Assembly (NCBI RefSeq): GCF_003751605.1
Contig: NZ_RJVJ01000001.1
Span: 5,084,001-5,148,000 of the forward strand
Direction of reading: 5' to 3'
DNA length: 64,000 nt
Source: Kitasatospora cineracea
GTDB lineage: Bacteria > Actinomycetota > Actinomycetes > Streptomycetales > Streptomycetaceae
Shown here piece by piece: positions 1 through 8,058 of the stretch; position 1 is the first letter of the stretch; each line of letters begins with the position of its first letter. The position numbers and the translations under genes are program-made. Under the pieces are notes generated by a model. That model was not told the origin of the DNA and ran no database searches. It saw nothing but the letters and a program-made list of their open reading frames with translations.

Positions 1-1489
1 CCGACCAGCCCGTGCGCGGCAGCAGGGCGAGGCCGCCTCCGGTGCCGCCGCCGGCGGCGTTGAGCAGGTCGAGGGCGCTCTGCTGGCAGCCGTAGTCGGT
101 GCTGCCGGGGCCGCCGGCCCAGTGCGGGCCGTACTGGTCGAGCGGGTTGCGGTCCTTGGTGTAGGCGGAGTCCGCCCAGGTGCTCAGGGCCGGGGCGTAG
201 GGGTGGTCGGGCAGTTGGGCGTTGAGCCGGCCCAGGCCGCGGGCGTAGGCGCCCTTGAAGGAGGGGCCGTCGCCGGTGCAGCCGTCGCCCTCGCCGGGTT
301 CGCGCAGGACGCCGCCGCTGGTGAGGCGGGTGGTGGAGGCGTCGGCGAGGGTGCGGGCGGTGGTCAGCAGGGTCGCGTCGCCGGTGGCCCGGTAGAGCTC
401 GGTGAGGCCGCCGAGGACCACGCCCTGGTTGTACGTCCAGGTGGGTTGGCCGTTGTTGGCGCAGGCGTCGTTCAGGCCGTCGTTGACCAGGTGGTCGGCG
501 TTGACCATGCCGCTGCCCCGGAACCAGTTCCACTCGTCGCGGGCCCGCTGGAGGTAGGCGGTGTCGCCGGGGAGGCGGTTGTGCAGGGCGGCGGTGAGCT
601 GGAGGAACAGTTCGTTGGTGACGGCGTTCTTGTAGTTGCCGTTGGTGCTCCAGCGCACGCCGCCGCCACAGGTGCCGTTCCAGTTGGCGTACATGTGGTC
701 GGCGTCGGCGCGGGCGGTGTTCAGGTAGCGGCTGTCGCCGGTCAGGTCGTAGGCGGCGACCCAGGCCAGTCCCCACCAGCCGGTGTCGTCGAGGTACTCG
801 TTGGTGAAGTTGCCGCCCTGGGCGTTGATGTTCTTGTCGTAGGTCTCGGCGATCGCGTAGGTGTAGCTGTTCATGCCGCTGACCCGGGCGTTGTCGATGA
901 CCGCGGTCAGCGCGTTGGCGCCGGTCCACCAGCCGTTGCCGCCGAAGAGCCCCGTACCGCGGTCGAACGACATCATGAGCGCGGTCGCGGCGGCGGTGCG
1001 CCGGTCCCAGGCGTTCCAGGTGGTGCGCGCCCAGGGGGTGCAGGCGAGGGCGCCGCCGACCTGGCCGCAGGCCCGCAGGGCGCCGACGCCGCGGTTGTTC
1101 CAGTCGTCGACGTTGTACATCAGGGTGCGCCAACCGCTGCCGCCCGCGGGGACCTTGGTGTCGCCGAGCTTGCTGCCGCCGCTCCAGGTGCGGCCGCCGT
1201 CCATGGAGCGGTCCAGCCACACCTCGTCGCCGCCGGTGCCGCCGGTGATCGAGGCCCAGCCCATGGCGTCGGCGTCGTCGACGTGCAGCACGAGCGTGCG
1301 GCCGGAGAGCGCCGCGGAGACCGGCTGCCGGTCCTGCGGGCTGAGCGCGGGGTCACGGGTGTCGCAGTACTTGTTGCAGATCGCGGCGTCGGCGGCCGCG
1401 GCCGGCGTGGCGGTGAGGACGGCGCCGGGAAGGGCCGCGGCCAGGGCGGTGGCCAGTAGGGCGGCGCGCAGGGAACGGGACACAGGCAT
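1..1489 (-). CDS. Secreted GH76 endo-alpha-1,6-mannanase (3' end outside window)
   Basis: The minus-strand frame runs off the left edge, so the C-terminus is missing. The start is ATG at 1489 with AGGAG six bases upstream. A Sec signal peptide (MPVSRSLRAALLATALAAALPG, cleaved near ATPAAAA) is followed by a region mentioning an N-terminal carbohydrate-associated stretch and then a GH76 catalytic barrel. The diagnostic paired aspartates are in YLDDTGWWGLAW, and WNGTCGGGVRW, NAVTNELFL and TWTYNQGVVLGGL are typical of the family. Known members cut alpha-1,6-mannan backbones of fungal cell walls or mycobacterial glycolipids. It lies 74 bp downstream of the GH92 gene on the same strand, so the two are probably co-transcribed: GH92 trims alpha-linked side chains and this enzyme cuts the backbone. 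Family assignment is secure; the substrate is inferred. Confidence 0.9.
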   Translation of the reverse strand, partial: MPVSRSLRAALLATALAAALPGAVLTATPAAAADAAICNKYCDTRDPALSPQDRQPVSAALSGRTLVLHVDDADAMGWASITGGTGGDEVWLDRSMDGGRTWSGGSKLGDTKVPAGGSGWRTLMYNVDDWNNRGVGALRACGQVGGALACTPWARTTWNAWDRRTAAATALMMSFDRGTGLFGGNGWWTGANALTAVIDNARVSGMNSYTYAIAETYDKNINAQGGNFTNEYLDDTGWWGLAWVAAYDLTGDSRYLNTARADADHMYANWNGTCGGGVRWSTNGNYKNAVTNELFLQLTAALHNRLPGDTAYLQRARDEWNWFRGSGMVNADHLVNDGLNDACANNGQPTWTYNQGVVLGGLTELYRATGDATLLTTARTLADASTTRLTSGGVLREPGEGDGCTGDGPSFKGAYARGLGRLNAQLPDHPYAPALSTWADSAYTKDRNPLDQYGPHWAGGPGSTDYGCQQSALDLLNAAGGGTGGGLALLPRTGWS

Positions 1490-1563
1490 GGGGGCTCCTG
1501 GATCGGGTGGGGTGGGGCGTGGGGGTGCCCCGGTGGGGTGGGGCGGTGTGCGGCGGTGCGGGC

Positions 1564-4500
1564 TCAGGCGGTGGGCAGCGTCCACTGCTGGGCCGGGGTG
1601 CCGTTGCAGTCGAAGAGCTGGAGTTGGATGCCGTCCGCCGTACCGGAGTTGGGCACGTCCAGGCAGCGGCCGGACTGCGGGTTGCGCAGCGCCCTGGCGG
1701 TGGCGTCGTAGGCCCACTGCTGGCCGGTGGAGCCGTTGCAGTCCCACAGCACGACGGGCGTGTTGTTGCCGGTGCCGCCGCCGGACGCGGACACACAGCG
1801 CCCGAAGATCCGCAGGGTGCCGTCGCCGGGGACGGTGACGGACTGGGCGGGCGAGCCGTTGCAGCTCCACGACTGGATGCGGTTGCCGTTCGCGGTGGCG
1901 GCGGCGTTGTCGTCCAGGCACTTGCCGGCCAGCGCCGAGGGGGCGGCGCCGGTGCGGGTGCGCGGCAGCGTCCACTGCTGGGCGGCGGTGTTGTTGCAGT
2001 CGAAGATCTGCAGCTGGATGCCGTCCGCCGTACCGGAGTTGGGGATGTCCAGGCACTTGCCCGAGCCGGTGTTGACCAGGGCGCTCCCGCGCGGGATCCA
2101 CTTCTGCCCGTCGCTCTGGTTGCAGTCCCACAGCTGGACGGGGGCGCCGTCGGCGGTGGAGCCGCCGCTGACGTCCAGGCACTTGCCGGACTGCGTGACG
2201 CTGCCGTCGCCGGGGAGCGTCCAGTGCTGCGCGGCGGTGCCGTTGCAGGCGTAGGACTGTGCGTGGGTGCCGTTGGAGGTGCCGCCGCCGGCGGCGTCCA
2301 GGCACTTGCCCGCGAGGCCGGAGCCGATCGGGCCGGTCGGGCCGACCTGGACCCGGGGCGGGCGGGCGTCGCCGTTGCCGCCGTAGGAGGGCGGCGCGGA
2401 GGAGACGGCGGTGGCCCAGTTGGTGTTGGGGGTGGTGCCCAGGGCGAGGTCGAGGGTGGCGCCGTTGATGACGGAGCCCGCCGGGAGGTAGGCGTTGTTC
2501 CAACTGGCGCCGTTGAGGGTGGCGCTCTGGACGTAGGGCGCGTCGGTGGCTGCCTGCGGCGCGTTGACGACCAGCCTGCCGCCGCCCGCCAGGGTGACGG
2601 TGACGTTGGTGAACAGGGGCGAGCCGAGGGCGAGGTCGGCGGTGCCGGGCGTCTGGGGGTAGAAGCCCATCGCGGAGAAGACGTACCAGGCGCTCATCGT
2701 GCCGAGGTCGTCGTTGCCGACGCGCCAGTTCGCCGGGTCGTTGGGCCACAGCTGGTTCTGGACGTCGCGCACCGTCTTCTGGGTCTTCCAGGGCTGCCCG
2801 ATGTAGTCGTACTCCCAGGGGAGTTCGACGGAGGGCTCGTTGCCGAGGTCGGCGTGCGAGCCGCCGGAGCCGTGGAAGTCGGCGAGGACGGCGTCCAGGT
2901 AGGCGGCGAGCTTCGCGTTGCCGCCCATCGCGTCGGCCAGCCCGCGGACGTTGTGCGGGACGGCGCCGGTGTACTGCCAGGAGGTGCCCTCGACGAACTG
3001 GTCGCTGCTGGTGGGGTCGAAGCCGCCGCGCCAGGTGCCGTCCTTCAGCTTGGGCTGCATGAAGCCGGAGGCGGGGTTGAACACGTTGCGCCAGTCCTGG
3101 GCCCGGTTGGCGAACTGGTCCCGGGCCGTGTTGTCGCCGAGCGCACCGGCGAACGCCGAGATCGCGAAGTCCTGGGCCGCGTACTCCAGTTGGGTGGCCA
3201 CCGAGCCGTAGAACCCGGGCAGATAGCTGCCGTCGGACGGCAGGTAGCCGTAGTTGGACTGGTAGTCGAGCCCCAGCCGGATGCCGTTGCCCGCCGACGC
3301 CTGCCGCACCATCGCGTCCTTGGCCGCGGCGGTGTCGAAGTCCCGGGCGCCGAAGGCGTAGTAGTCGGCGATGACGGCCGGTGCGGGGTCGCCGTTCATG
3401 ACGTTGGTCTCGGCCGAGTTCAGCGACCACTTCGGCAGCTGGCCGCTCTGCGCGAAGTCGTTGACCAGCGACTGCGCGCTGTCACTGGCCTGCTGGGGGG
3501 CGACCAGCGCCTCCAGCTGCGCCTGGGTGCGGTAGATGTCCCAGCCGGAGTAGGTGCCGTACTGGGCCTTCTGCCGGCCGCTGACGGTGTGCACCTGGCG
3601 GTCGAAGCCCCAGTACTTGCCGTCGCTGTCGCTGAGCAGGTTCGGGTGCAGCAGCGCGTGGTAGAGCGCGGTGTAGAACACCTTCTGCTGGTCCGGGGTG
3701 CCGCCGCTGACGGCGATCCTGCCCAGGGCGGCGTTCCAGGCGTCGTGGTTGGCGGTGCGCACGGCGTTGAAGTCCCAGTTCGGGTTCTCCGCGGCCCGGT
3801 TGGCGGTGGCGCCGGCGACGGAGACGTAGGACAGGCCGACCTTCGCCTGCACCGTCCGGTTGCCCGTGGTGTCGAAGGTGACCGAGTTCCCGCCGTCGAA
3901 CGTGCCGGTGGAGGTGATCGGCCGGTCGAAGACCATGTCGAAGTAGGCGGTGTACGGGGCGCTGGACGCGCAGAACAGGCCGGCGTCCACCGAGCCGCTG
4001 ACCTCGGTGCTGCTGACCTTGGTGAAGTGCAGGTTGGTGGCCTTGTCCGCGCTCAGCTTGAACAGCAGGTTGGCCTGGGTGGTGGCGGGGAACGTGAAGC
4101 GCGCCATGCCGGAGCGGGCGGTCGTGGTCAGCTCGGTGGTGACGCCGTTGTCCAGGGTGACGGCGTAGGCGCCCGCGCTCGCGGACTCCTTCGCGTGCGA
4201 GAAGCCGACCGTGGCGCGGCCGTCGACGCCGCCGGTGGTCGGCAGCACGGGCACGTCCCCCATCGCCCCGCACCCGGGCCCTGACAGGTGGTTCAGGCTG
4301 AACCCGGTGATGGTGTTGTCGGTGTAGGCGTAGTCGCCGCCCGGCGGCCGGGACGGGGTGTCGGGGCTCCACTGCACCATGCCGAACGGCGAGTCGGCGC
4401 CGGGGAAGGTGTTGCCCTCGTGCGACGTCCCGAGCAGCGGGTTGACCAGTGAGGCGGGGTCGGACACCGCGGCCGCCGCCGCTGCGGGCGCCGCCTGGGC

Positions 4501-4566
4501 GGGCGCGGGCGTGGCGAGTCCGAGGACCACGAGACAGGCGGCCAGGGGAAGGCGCCATCGTTTCAT
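1564..4566 (-). CDS. Secreted GH92 alpha-mannosidase with two ricin-type lectin domains
   Basis: Exo-acting, calcium-dependent alpha-mannosidase (usually alpha-1,2 in GH92). The start is ATG at 4566 rather than an upstream GTG-type extension, because GGAGAC lies about eight bases before it and a clean signal peptide follows (MKRWRLPLAACLVVLGLA, ending AQAA). GH92 hallmarks are NPLLGTSHEGNTFPGADSPFGMVQWSPD near the mature N-terminus, ELPWEYDYIGQPW, and GNDDLGTMSAWYVFSAMGFYP. After about residue 740 come two tandem beta-trefoil ricin B domains with repeated GKCLD and QxW signatures (DGQKW, AAQQW, TGQQW, PAQQW). 1000 residues is long for GH92 because of these lectin modules, which probably hold the enzyme on mannan or galactose-containing glycan. 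It lies first in an operon with the GH76 gene. Confidence 0.93.
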   Translation of the reverse strand: MKRWRLPLAACLVVLGLATPAPAQAAPAAAAAAVSDPASLVNPLLGTSHEGNTFPGADSPFGMVQWSPDTPSRPPGGDYAYTDNTITGFSLNHLSGPGCGAMGDVPVLPTTGGVDGRATVGFSHAKESASAGAYAVTLDNGVTTELTTTARSGMARFTFPATTQANLLFKLSADKATNLHFTKVSSTEVSGSVDAGLFCASSAPYTAYFDMVFDRPITSTGTFDGGNSVTFDTTGNRTVQAKVGLSYVSVAGATANRAAENPNWDFNAVRTANHDAWNAALGRIAVSGGTPDQQKVFYTALYHALLHPNLLSDSDGKYWGFDRQVHTVSGRQKAQYGTYSGWDIYRTQAQLEALVAPQQASDSAQSLVNDFAQSGQLPKWSLNSAETNVMNGDPAPAVIADYYAFGARDFDTAAAKDAMVRQASAGNGIRLGLDYQSNYGYLPSDGSYLPGFYGSVATQLEYAAQDFAISAFAGALGDNTARDQFANRAQDWRNVFNPASGFMQPKLKDGTWRGGFDPTSSDQFVEGTSWQYTGAVPHNVRGLADAMGGNAKLAAYLDAVLADFHGSGGSHADLGNEPSVELPWEYDYIGQPWKTQKTVRDVQNQLWPNDPANWRVGNDDLGTMSAWYVFSAMGFYPQTPGTADLALGSPLFTNVTVTLAGGGRLVVNAPQAATDAPYVQSATLNGASWNNAYLPAGSVINGATLDLALGTTPNTNWATAVSSAPPSYGGNGDARPPRVQVGPTGPIGSGLAGKCLDAAGGGTSNGTHAQSYACNGTAAQHWTLPGDGSVTQSGKCLDVSGGSTADGAPVQLWDCNQSDGQKWIPRGSALVNTGSGKCLDIPNSGTADGIQLQIFDCNNTAAQQWTLPRTRTGAAPSALAGKCLDDNAAATANGNRIQSWSCNGSPAQSVTVPGDGTLRIFGRCVSASGGGTGNNTPVVLWDCNGSTGQQWAYDATARALRNPQSGRCLDVPNSGTADGIQLQLFDCNGTPAQQWTLPTA

Positions 4567-4641
4567 CGTTGCGTCTCCAGAAGGGAACGGACGGTCCGTC
4601 ACCGAACCGGCTGCGGCTCGGTGCGGTAAGCAAAGAGGAGC

Positions 4642-4657
4642 TTGGCAACGTTGTCAA
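4642..4657. promoter_or_regulatory. LacI-type operator palindrome upstream of the mannan genes
   Basis: TTGGCAACGTTGTCAA is symmetric about a central CG: its reverse complement differs at two positions. A CAACGTTG core is typical of LacI-family operators in front of actinobacterial glycoside hydrolase genes. It sits about 75 bp upstream of the GH92 start codon. The cognate regulator is not in the window. Confidence 0.6.
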
Positions 4658-4921
4658 CGACTGGGACCGAATCGCCCCTTGGGTTCAAGCCATGTAGTCA
4701 AGGCGGTGCCCGCATCTCGGCGGCTCCCTCGGGAAGCTCTTGCCCCACTGGTCAACCGGCCTGTTCAGCAAACTTCCTGATACCGCGTCGGTTCTGCGTG
4801 AAGTGATCCTGTGAAGGGTGGGCTCAAGGAAATCGGCAGAAACCGGGACTCCCCGGCTCTGCCGACTTCAAGCCATGGCGACTTCAGTGGAAAGGCTCCA
4901 CCGCGGTGGGAACGACGGCCG

Positions 4922-4950
4922 TGCCCGCTCCCTGGCGCAGGGGGCGGGCA
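4922..4950 (-). terminator. Hairpin terminator after the HIT operon
   Basis: TGCCCGCTCCCTG pairs with CAGGGGGCGGGCA around a short GCG loop (about one mismatch). It lies just beyond the HIT stop codon on the minus strand. There is no T-run, as is common in high-GC actinobacteria. Confidence 0.5.
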
Positions 4951-4971
4951 TGGCAGTGAGCAGGAGTCCGG

Positions 4972-5439
4972 TCAGGACGGGTGCGGGAGCGCTGCGGAGC
5001 CGGCGAGGCGTTCGTAGGCGCGGCGGACCTCCGGCACCAGCCGGGCGGCGGACTCCGGGTCGGCGCGCTCGGCGGCGAGCCGCAGGATGTTCCCGCTGCG
5101 CCGGTCCGCGGGGACGTCCTCGCCGCGGGGGGTGACGAGGACGTGGAAGTGCGGGTGGTTCTCGCCGAAGACCATCAGGTACGTCGCGGGTGCGCCGGTC
5201 ACCTCGGTCACCGCCGCGACCAGGTCGCGGGCGCGCCGGCCGAACGCGGCCAGCTCGGCCTCGTCGAGTCCGGTGATGCGCTCGGCGTGCCGCCGGACGC
5301 GCAGGACGAACCAGCCGGGGACGTCGTAGCCGGGCACCCGCTCTCCCGACCACAGGGGGTCGCGGAAGACGACGGCGCGGTCCTCGTTCTGTTCCAGGCC
5401 GCACATGGAGCAGTCGGCCTGGTGGTGGGACGGGTTCAA
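4972..5439 (-). CDS. HIT-family nucleotide-binding hydrolase
   Basis: Small histidine-triad protein of about 155 residues. The catalytic triad is HPHFHVLVTPR (HxHxH), and an N-terminal CSMCG pair could bind zinc. HIT proteins hydrolyse nucleoside phosphoramidates or dinucleoside polyphosphates; some are only loosely tied to their neighbours. The proposed start is TTG at 5439 with GAGGGAG just upstream, giving a sensible N-terminus; a GTG at 5508 in the same frame would add 23 low-complexity residues with no clear ribosome binding site. It is the last gene of a three-gene minus-strand unit with VOC and FAH proteins, whose aromatic-catabolic function it need not share. Confidence 0.75.
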   Translation of the reverse strand: MNPSHHQADCSMCGLEQNEDRAVVFRDPLWSGERVPGYDVPGWFVLRVRRHAERITGLDEAELAAFGRRARDLVAAVTEVTGAPATYLMVFGENHPHFHVLVTPRGEDVPADRRSGNILRLAAERADPESAARLVPEVRRAYERLAGSAALPHPS

Positions 5440-5520
5440 GGGGCTCCCTCTGCGGAGGTCGTGCGTGCGGTCCGGTCGGGCGGCGGCGCAACGGCGGTGC
5501 GCCGCCACTCGGCCGCGGGG

Positions 5521-6093
5521 TCAGACGGCCCCGGTCAGGACCAGCATCGGATCGGGCATGGGGGTGCGCAGGGCCCAGGACCGGCCGATCAGGTCCTCGA
5601 CGTCGGCCCCGGCCCGGCGCGCGGCGAGCATCGCCTCGGGATCGAAGGCGGGGCCGACCGCGTCGGCGCTGTACTCGGGCCCCCGCATGTAGTCGGTGGC
5701 GTCGTCCGGTTCGGCGAAGTTGTCGATCTGCATCTCGACGAAGCCGCCGTCCGGGTCCCGGTAGTACAGGGAGGTGGTGACGCCGTGGGCGATGCACACC
5801 GCCGGGGCGACGCCCTTGTCGCGCAGCAGCTCGTAGCGGGCGAGGAGGTCGTCGAGGTGGCCGAAGGTGTACGCGACGTGGTGGGCCGCCGCCGTCGTCG
5901 GCTTCCGGCGCTCCGTGGGTACCGGTGGCGTGAGCAGGGCGACGCGGTGGTGCTCCTCGTCGTAGGTGATGAAGCACAGACTGTCGTTCTGGAACACGAC
6001 GTGTCCGTCGAGAACGGCGCAGTACCAGTCCCGCATGGCGGCGGGGTTGCCGGTCTGGAAGACGACGTGGGCGAACTTCGGGGTGGCGGTCAT
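5521..6093 (-). CDS. VOC-family protein, extradiol-dioxygenase-like
   Basis: 190-residue vicinal-oxygen-chelate fold protein. The expected three metal ligands are visible: His in KFAHVVFQT, His in AAAHHVAYTF and Glu in GGFVEMQIDNF, the 2-His-1-Glu set of type I extradiol dioxygenases and glyoxalases. YYRDPDGG is the usual VOC turn. The start is ATG at 6093 with GAGGAGG upstream. Placed next to an FAA-hydrolase-family gene and near two aromatic hydroxylases, it is probably the ring-cleavage step of a meta-type pathway. It is about the length of single-domain members rather than two-domain catechol 2,3-dioxygenases, so the exact reaction is open. Confidence 0.8.
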   Translation of the reverse strand: MTATPKFAHVVFQTGNPAAMRDWYCAVLDGHVVFQNDSLCFITYDEEHHRVALLTPPVPTERRKPTTAAAHHVAYTFGHLDDLLARYELLRDKGVAPAVCIAHGVTTSLYYRDPDGGFVEMQIDNFAEPDDATDYMRGPEYSADAVGPAFDPEAMLAARRAGADVEDLIGRSWALRTPMPDPMLVLTGAV

Positions 6094-6174
6094 CCGATCC
6101 TCCTCGATCGAATCTGCGGACGTTCGTGCGGAGCGGCTGCCACCGGCCGGTGGCCGGTGGCCGGGCGGAGGGCG

Positions 6175-7023
6175 TCAGGCCCGGGCGACGAAGGTCTGGC
6201 GCAGTTCGCCGATGCCCTCGATGGTGCTGACGAGTTCGTCGCCGGGGGCGAGCCAGCGCTGCGGGTCGCGGCCGAGGCCGACGCCGGCGGGGGTGCCGGT
6301 GAAGATCACGTCGCCGGGCAGCAGCGGGATCACCGCGGACAGCCGGGAGATCAGCTCGGGCACCGAGAAGATCAGGTCGCCGGTGCGGCCCTTCTGGACC
6401 TCCTCGCCGTTCACGGTGCAGCGCAGCCCGAGGTCGTCGGGGTTCTCGAACTCGTCCGGGGAGACCAGCCACGGGCCGATGGGGGCGAAGCCCGGGAAGG
6501 ACTTGCCGAGGCTGAACTGCGGTGAGGGGCCCTCCAGTTGGGTGATGCGCTCGGAGATGTCCTGGCCCACGGTCAGCCCGGCGACGTGCTCCCAGGCGGT
6601 CTCGGCGGGGACGCGGTGGGCGCGGGTGCCGATGACGGCGACGAGTTCGATCTCCCAGTCGGTGTGGCCGTCCGGCGGCAGGACGACCTCGGTGACCGGT
6701 CCGGTGATGCTGGTGGCGAACTTGGTGAAGACCGGCGGCATCGTCTCGGGCAGGGCGAACCCGGACTCGGCGGCGTGGTCGCGGTAGTTCAGGCCGGCGG
6801 CGACGACCTGCCGCGGCGCGGGCGCGGGGGCGCCGAGCCGGGCGGGATCGAACGCGTCGCCCTCGGGCAGCCGGGCCTGCGCCGCCCACCGGCGGAACTC
6901 CTCCCACCGCTCGTAGACGGCCTGCGGGTCGGAGGTGAAGCCGCCGCCGCTGGCCCGCTCGACGTCGACGGCCCTGCCGTCGACGACGAGGACCAGGCGG
7001 CCGGAGAGGTTGGCGATGCGCAC
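6175..7023 (-). CDS. Fumarylacetoacetate hydrolase-family protein
   Basis: 282 residues. The conserved FAH core is clear: VAAGLNYRDHAAESG, PPVFTKFATSITGP, DWEIELVAVIG (metal-binding acidic residues), GQDISER, SLGKSFPGFAPIGPW and GDVIFTGTPAGVGLGR. Family members are hydratases, decarboxylases, isomerases or hydrolases acting on products of aromatic ring cleavage. The start is GTG at 7023 with AGGAG seven bases upstream; the same frame is open further upstream but without a comparable ribosome binding site. First gene of a unit with VOC and HIT genes, preceded by the conserved operator/promoter element at 7163-7193. Likely the hydratase or hydrolase following ring cleavage. Confidence 0.87.
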   Translation of the reverse strand: MRIANLSGRLVLVVDGRAVDVERASGGGFTSDPQAVYERWEEFRRWAAQARLPEGDAFDPARLGAPAPAPRQVVAAGLNYRDHAAESGFALPETMPPVFTKFATSITGPVTEVVLPPDGHTDWEIELVAVIGTRAHRVPAETAWEHVAGLTVGQDISERITQLEGPSPQFSLGKSFPGFAPIGPWLVSPDEFENPDDLGLRCTVNGEEVQKGRTGDLIFSVPELISRLSAVIPLLPGDVIFTGTPAGVGLGRDPQRWLAPGDELVSTIEGIGELRQTFVARA

Positions 7024-7162
7024 GGTGCTGCTCCTGTGTTCCGGTGGTGGGCCCGGCTCCGAGGCGGTCGGCCGGGCCGGCGGTTCGACCTGCGGCCGAC
7101 GGTCTCCGAGTTGGTGGTACCGGGTGGTCCGGCGCTCCCTCGTCGGCCGCGGCGCTGGTGCC

Positions 7163-7193
7163 ACCGTAGGGCGCTATATGTGATAACAGCAAG
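7163..7193 (-). promoter_or_regulatory. Promoter with conserved operator, site A
   Basis: The plus strand reads CTATATGTGATAACAGCAAG, part of a 24-bp string (7170-7193) identical to 16251-16274. Read in the gene direction it gives TTGCTG (-35), an 18-bp spacer containing TTATCACATATA, and TACGGT (-10). The operator in the spacer suggests repression of the FAH-VOC-HIT unit. Confidence 0.7.
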
Positions 7194-7247
7194 CGTTCGG
7201 GGTGCGAATTCTTCGGTTGGAGTACAAGACGCGGTCCGGCCGCGCGC

Positions 7248-7766
7248 TCAGTCGGCGACCCGGCGCAGCAGCGGGGCGAGCCGGTACGGGACCAGCGGGC
7301 GCATCACGAGCGAGGTGCTGGTGCGCTCCACCCCCGGGATCTCCAGGATCTGCCCGGCCACCCGGTACAGGTCCTCGGCGTCCACCGCCACCACCTGCAC
7401 CAGGAGGTCGGTGTCGCCGGACAGCCCGTGCGCCTGGACCACCTCGGGGACCGCCGCCAGCGCCCGCGCCACCTCGTCCAGTCGGCGCTGGGCCACCCGG
7501 ACGGTCACGAACGCGGCCAGCGGGTACCCCAGGGCCGCGGGGTCGACGCACCGCTCGAAGGAGCCGACGGCCCCGGTGCGCTCCAGCGCCGCCAGCCGCG
7601 CCTGCACGGTGTTGCGGCTCAGCCCGCTCGCCTCGGCGAGCGCCACCGTGGTGGCGCGGGGCCGGTCGCGGAGCGCGATGAGCAGCCGGGCGTCGGTGGG
7701 ATCGATCCGCTCGGGGCCGGATCCGGCGCGGGCCTTCCGGGGACGGGGGAGTGGTGAACTGGGCAC
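7248..7766 (-). CDS. Lrp/AsnC-family transcriptional regulator
   Basis: DNA-binding regulator with the N-terminal winged HTH of the family (IDPTDARLLIALRDRPRATT, then LAEASGLSRNTVQARLAALE) and a C-terminal RAM/AsnC ligand domain (VTVRVAQRRLDEVARAL, GDTDLLVQVV, IPGVERTSTSLVM). The start is placed at GTG 7766 because GGAAGG lies eight bases upstream; an ATG at 7808 is in frame but lacks a ribosome binding site. It is divergent from the transketolase-like gene and probably controls it, since Lrp-type regulators often act on the adjacent divergent unit. Its relation to the aromatic genes is unknown. Confidence 0.88.
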   Translation of the reverse strand: MPSSPLPRPRKARAGSGPERIDPTDARLLIALRDRPRATTVALAEASGLSRNTVQARLAALERTGAVGSFERCVDPAALGYPLAAFVTVRVAQRRLDEVARALAAVPEVVQAHGLSGDTDLLVQVVAVDAEDLYRVAGQILEIPGVERTSTSLVMRPLVPYRLAPLLRRVAD

Positions 7767-8058
7767 GGTGCACGCCTTCCGGGGCTGGGGGAACGGGGGA
7801 TTGGGCATTCTGCGTCATTTCGCGGCGTCTTCTTGTGCGGCGACCCGGCCGGGTGGTCTCCTCGTCCGCAGCGAACCCGCCCCTGGCGGAGAACCCGTTC
7901 CCGGCAGCGCGCCGCCGACCGTGACACGGTCGTGGGCCGGCCCGGAAGCACACCGGGGAGCGTCCGGCGCGCACTGCACGCCGCCGTGGAACGCCCCAGT
8001 CACCGTCGGCCGCACGTGCGCGCGCCGCAGGTGCCGAGCGCGAGGAGACCGTTCCGTC

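Larger units (their letters stand above)
4567..4971. other. Intergenic region upstream of GH92 and downstream of the HIT gene
   Basis: No convincing gene. It holds the GH92/GH76 promoter region with a LacI-like palindrome (4642-4657) and, at its right end, a hairpin (4922-4950) that should end the HIT-VOC-FAH transcript. Short open frames here have no family features. Confidence 0.6.

Noticed and set aside
122..4284. Long plus-strand open frames opposite GH76 and GH92
   Set aside because: Shadow frames of high-GC genes: Gly/Val/Ala-rich, no domains, opposite two well-recognised enzymes.
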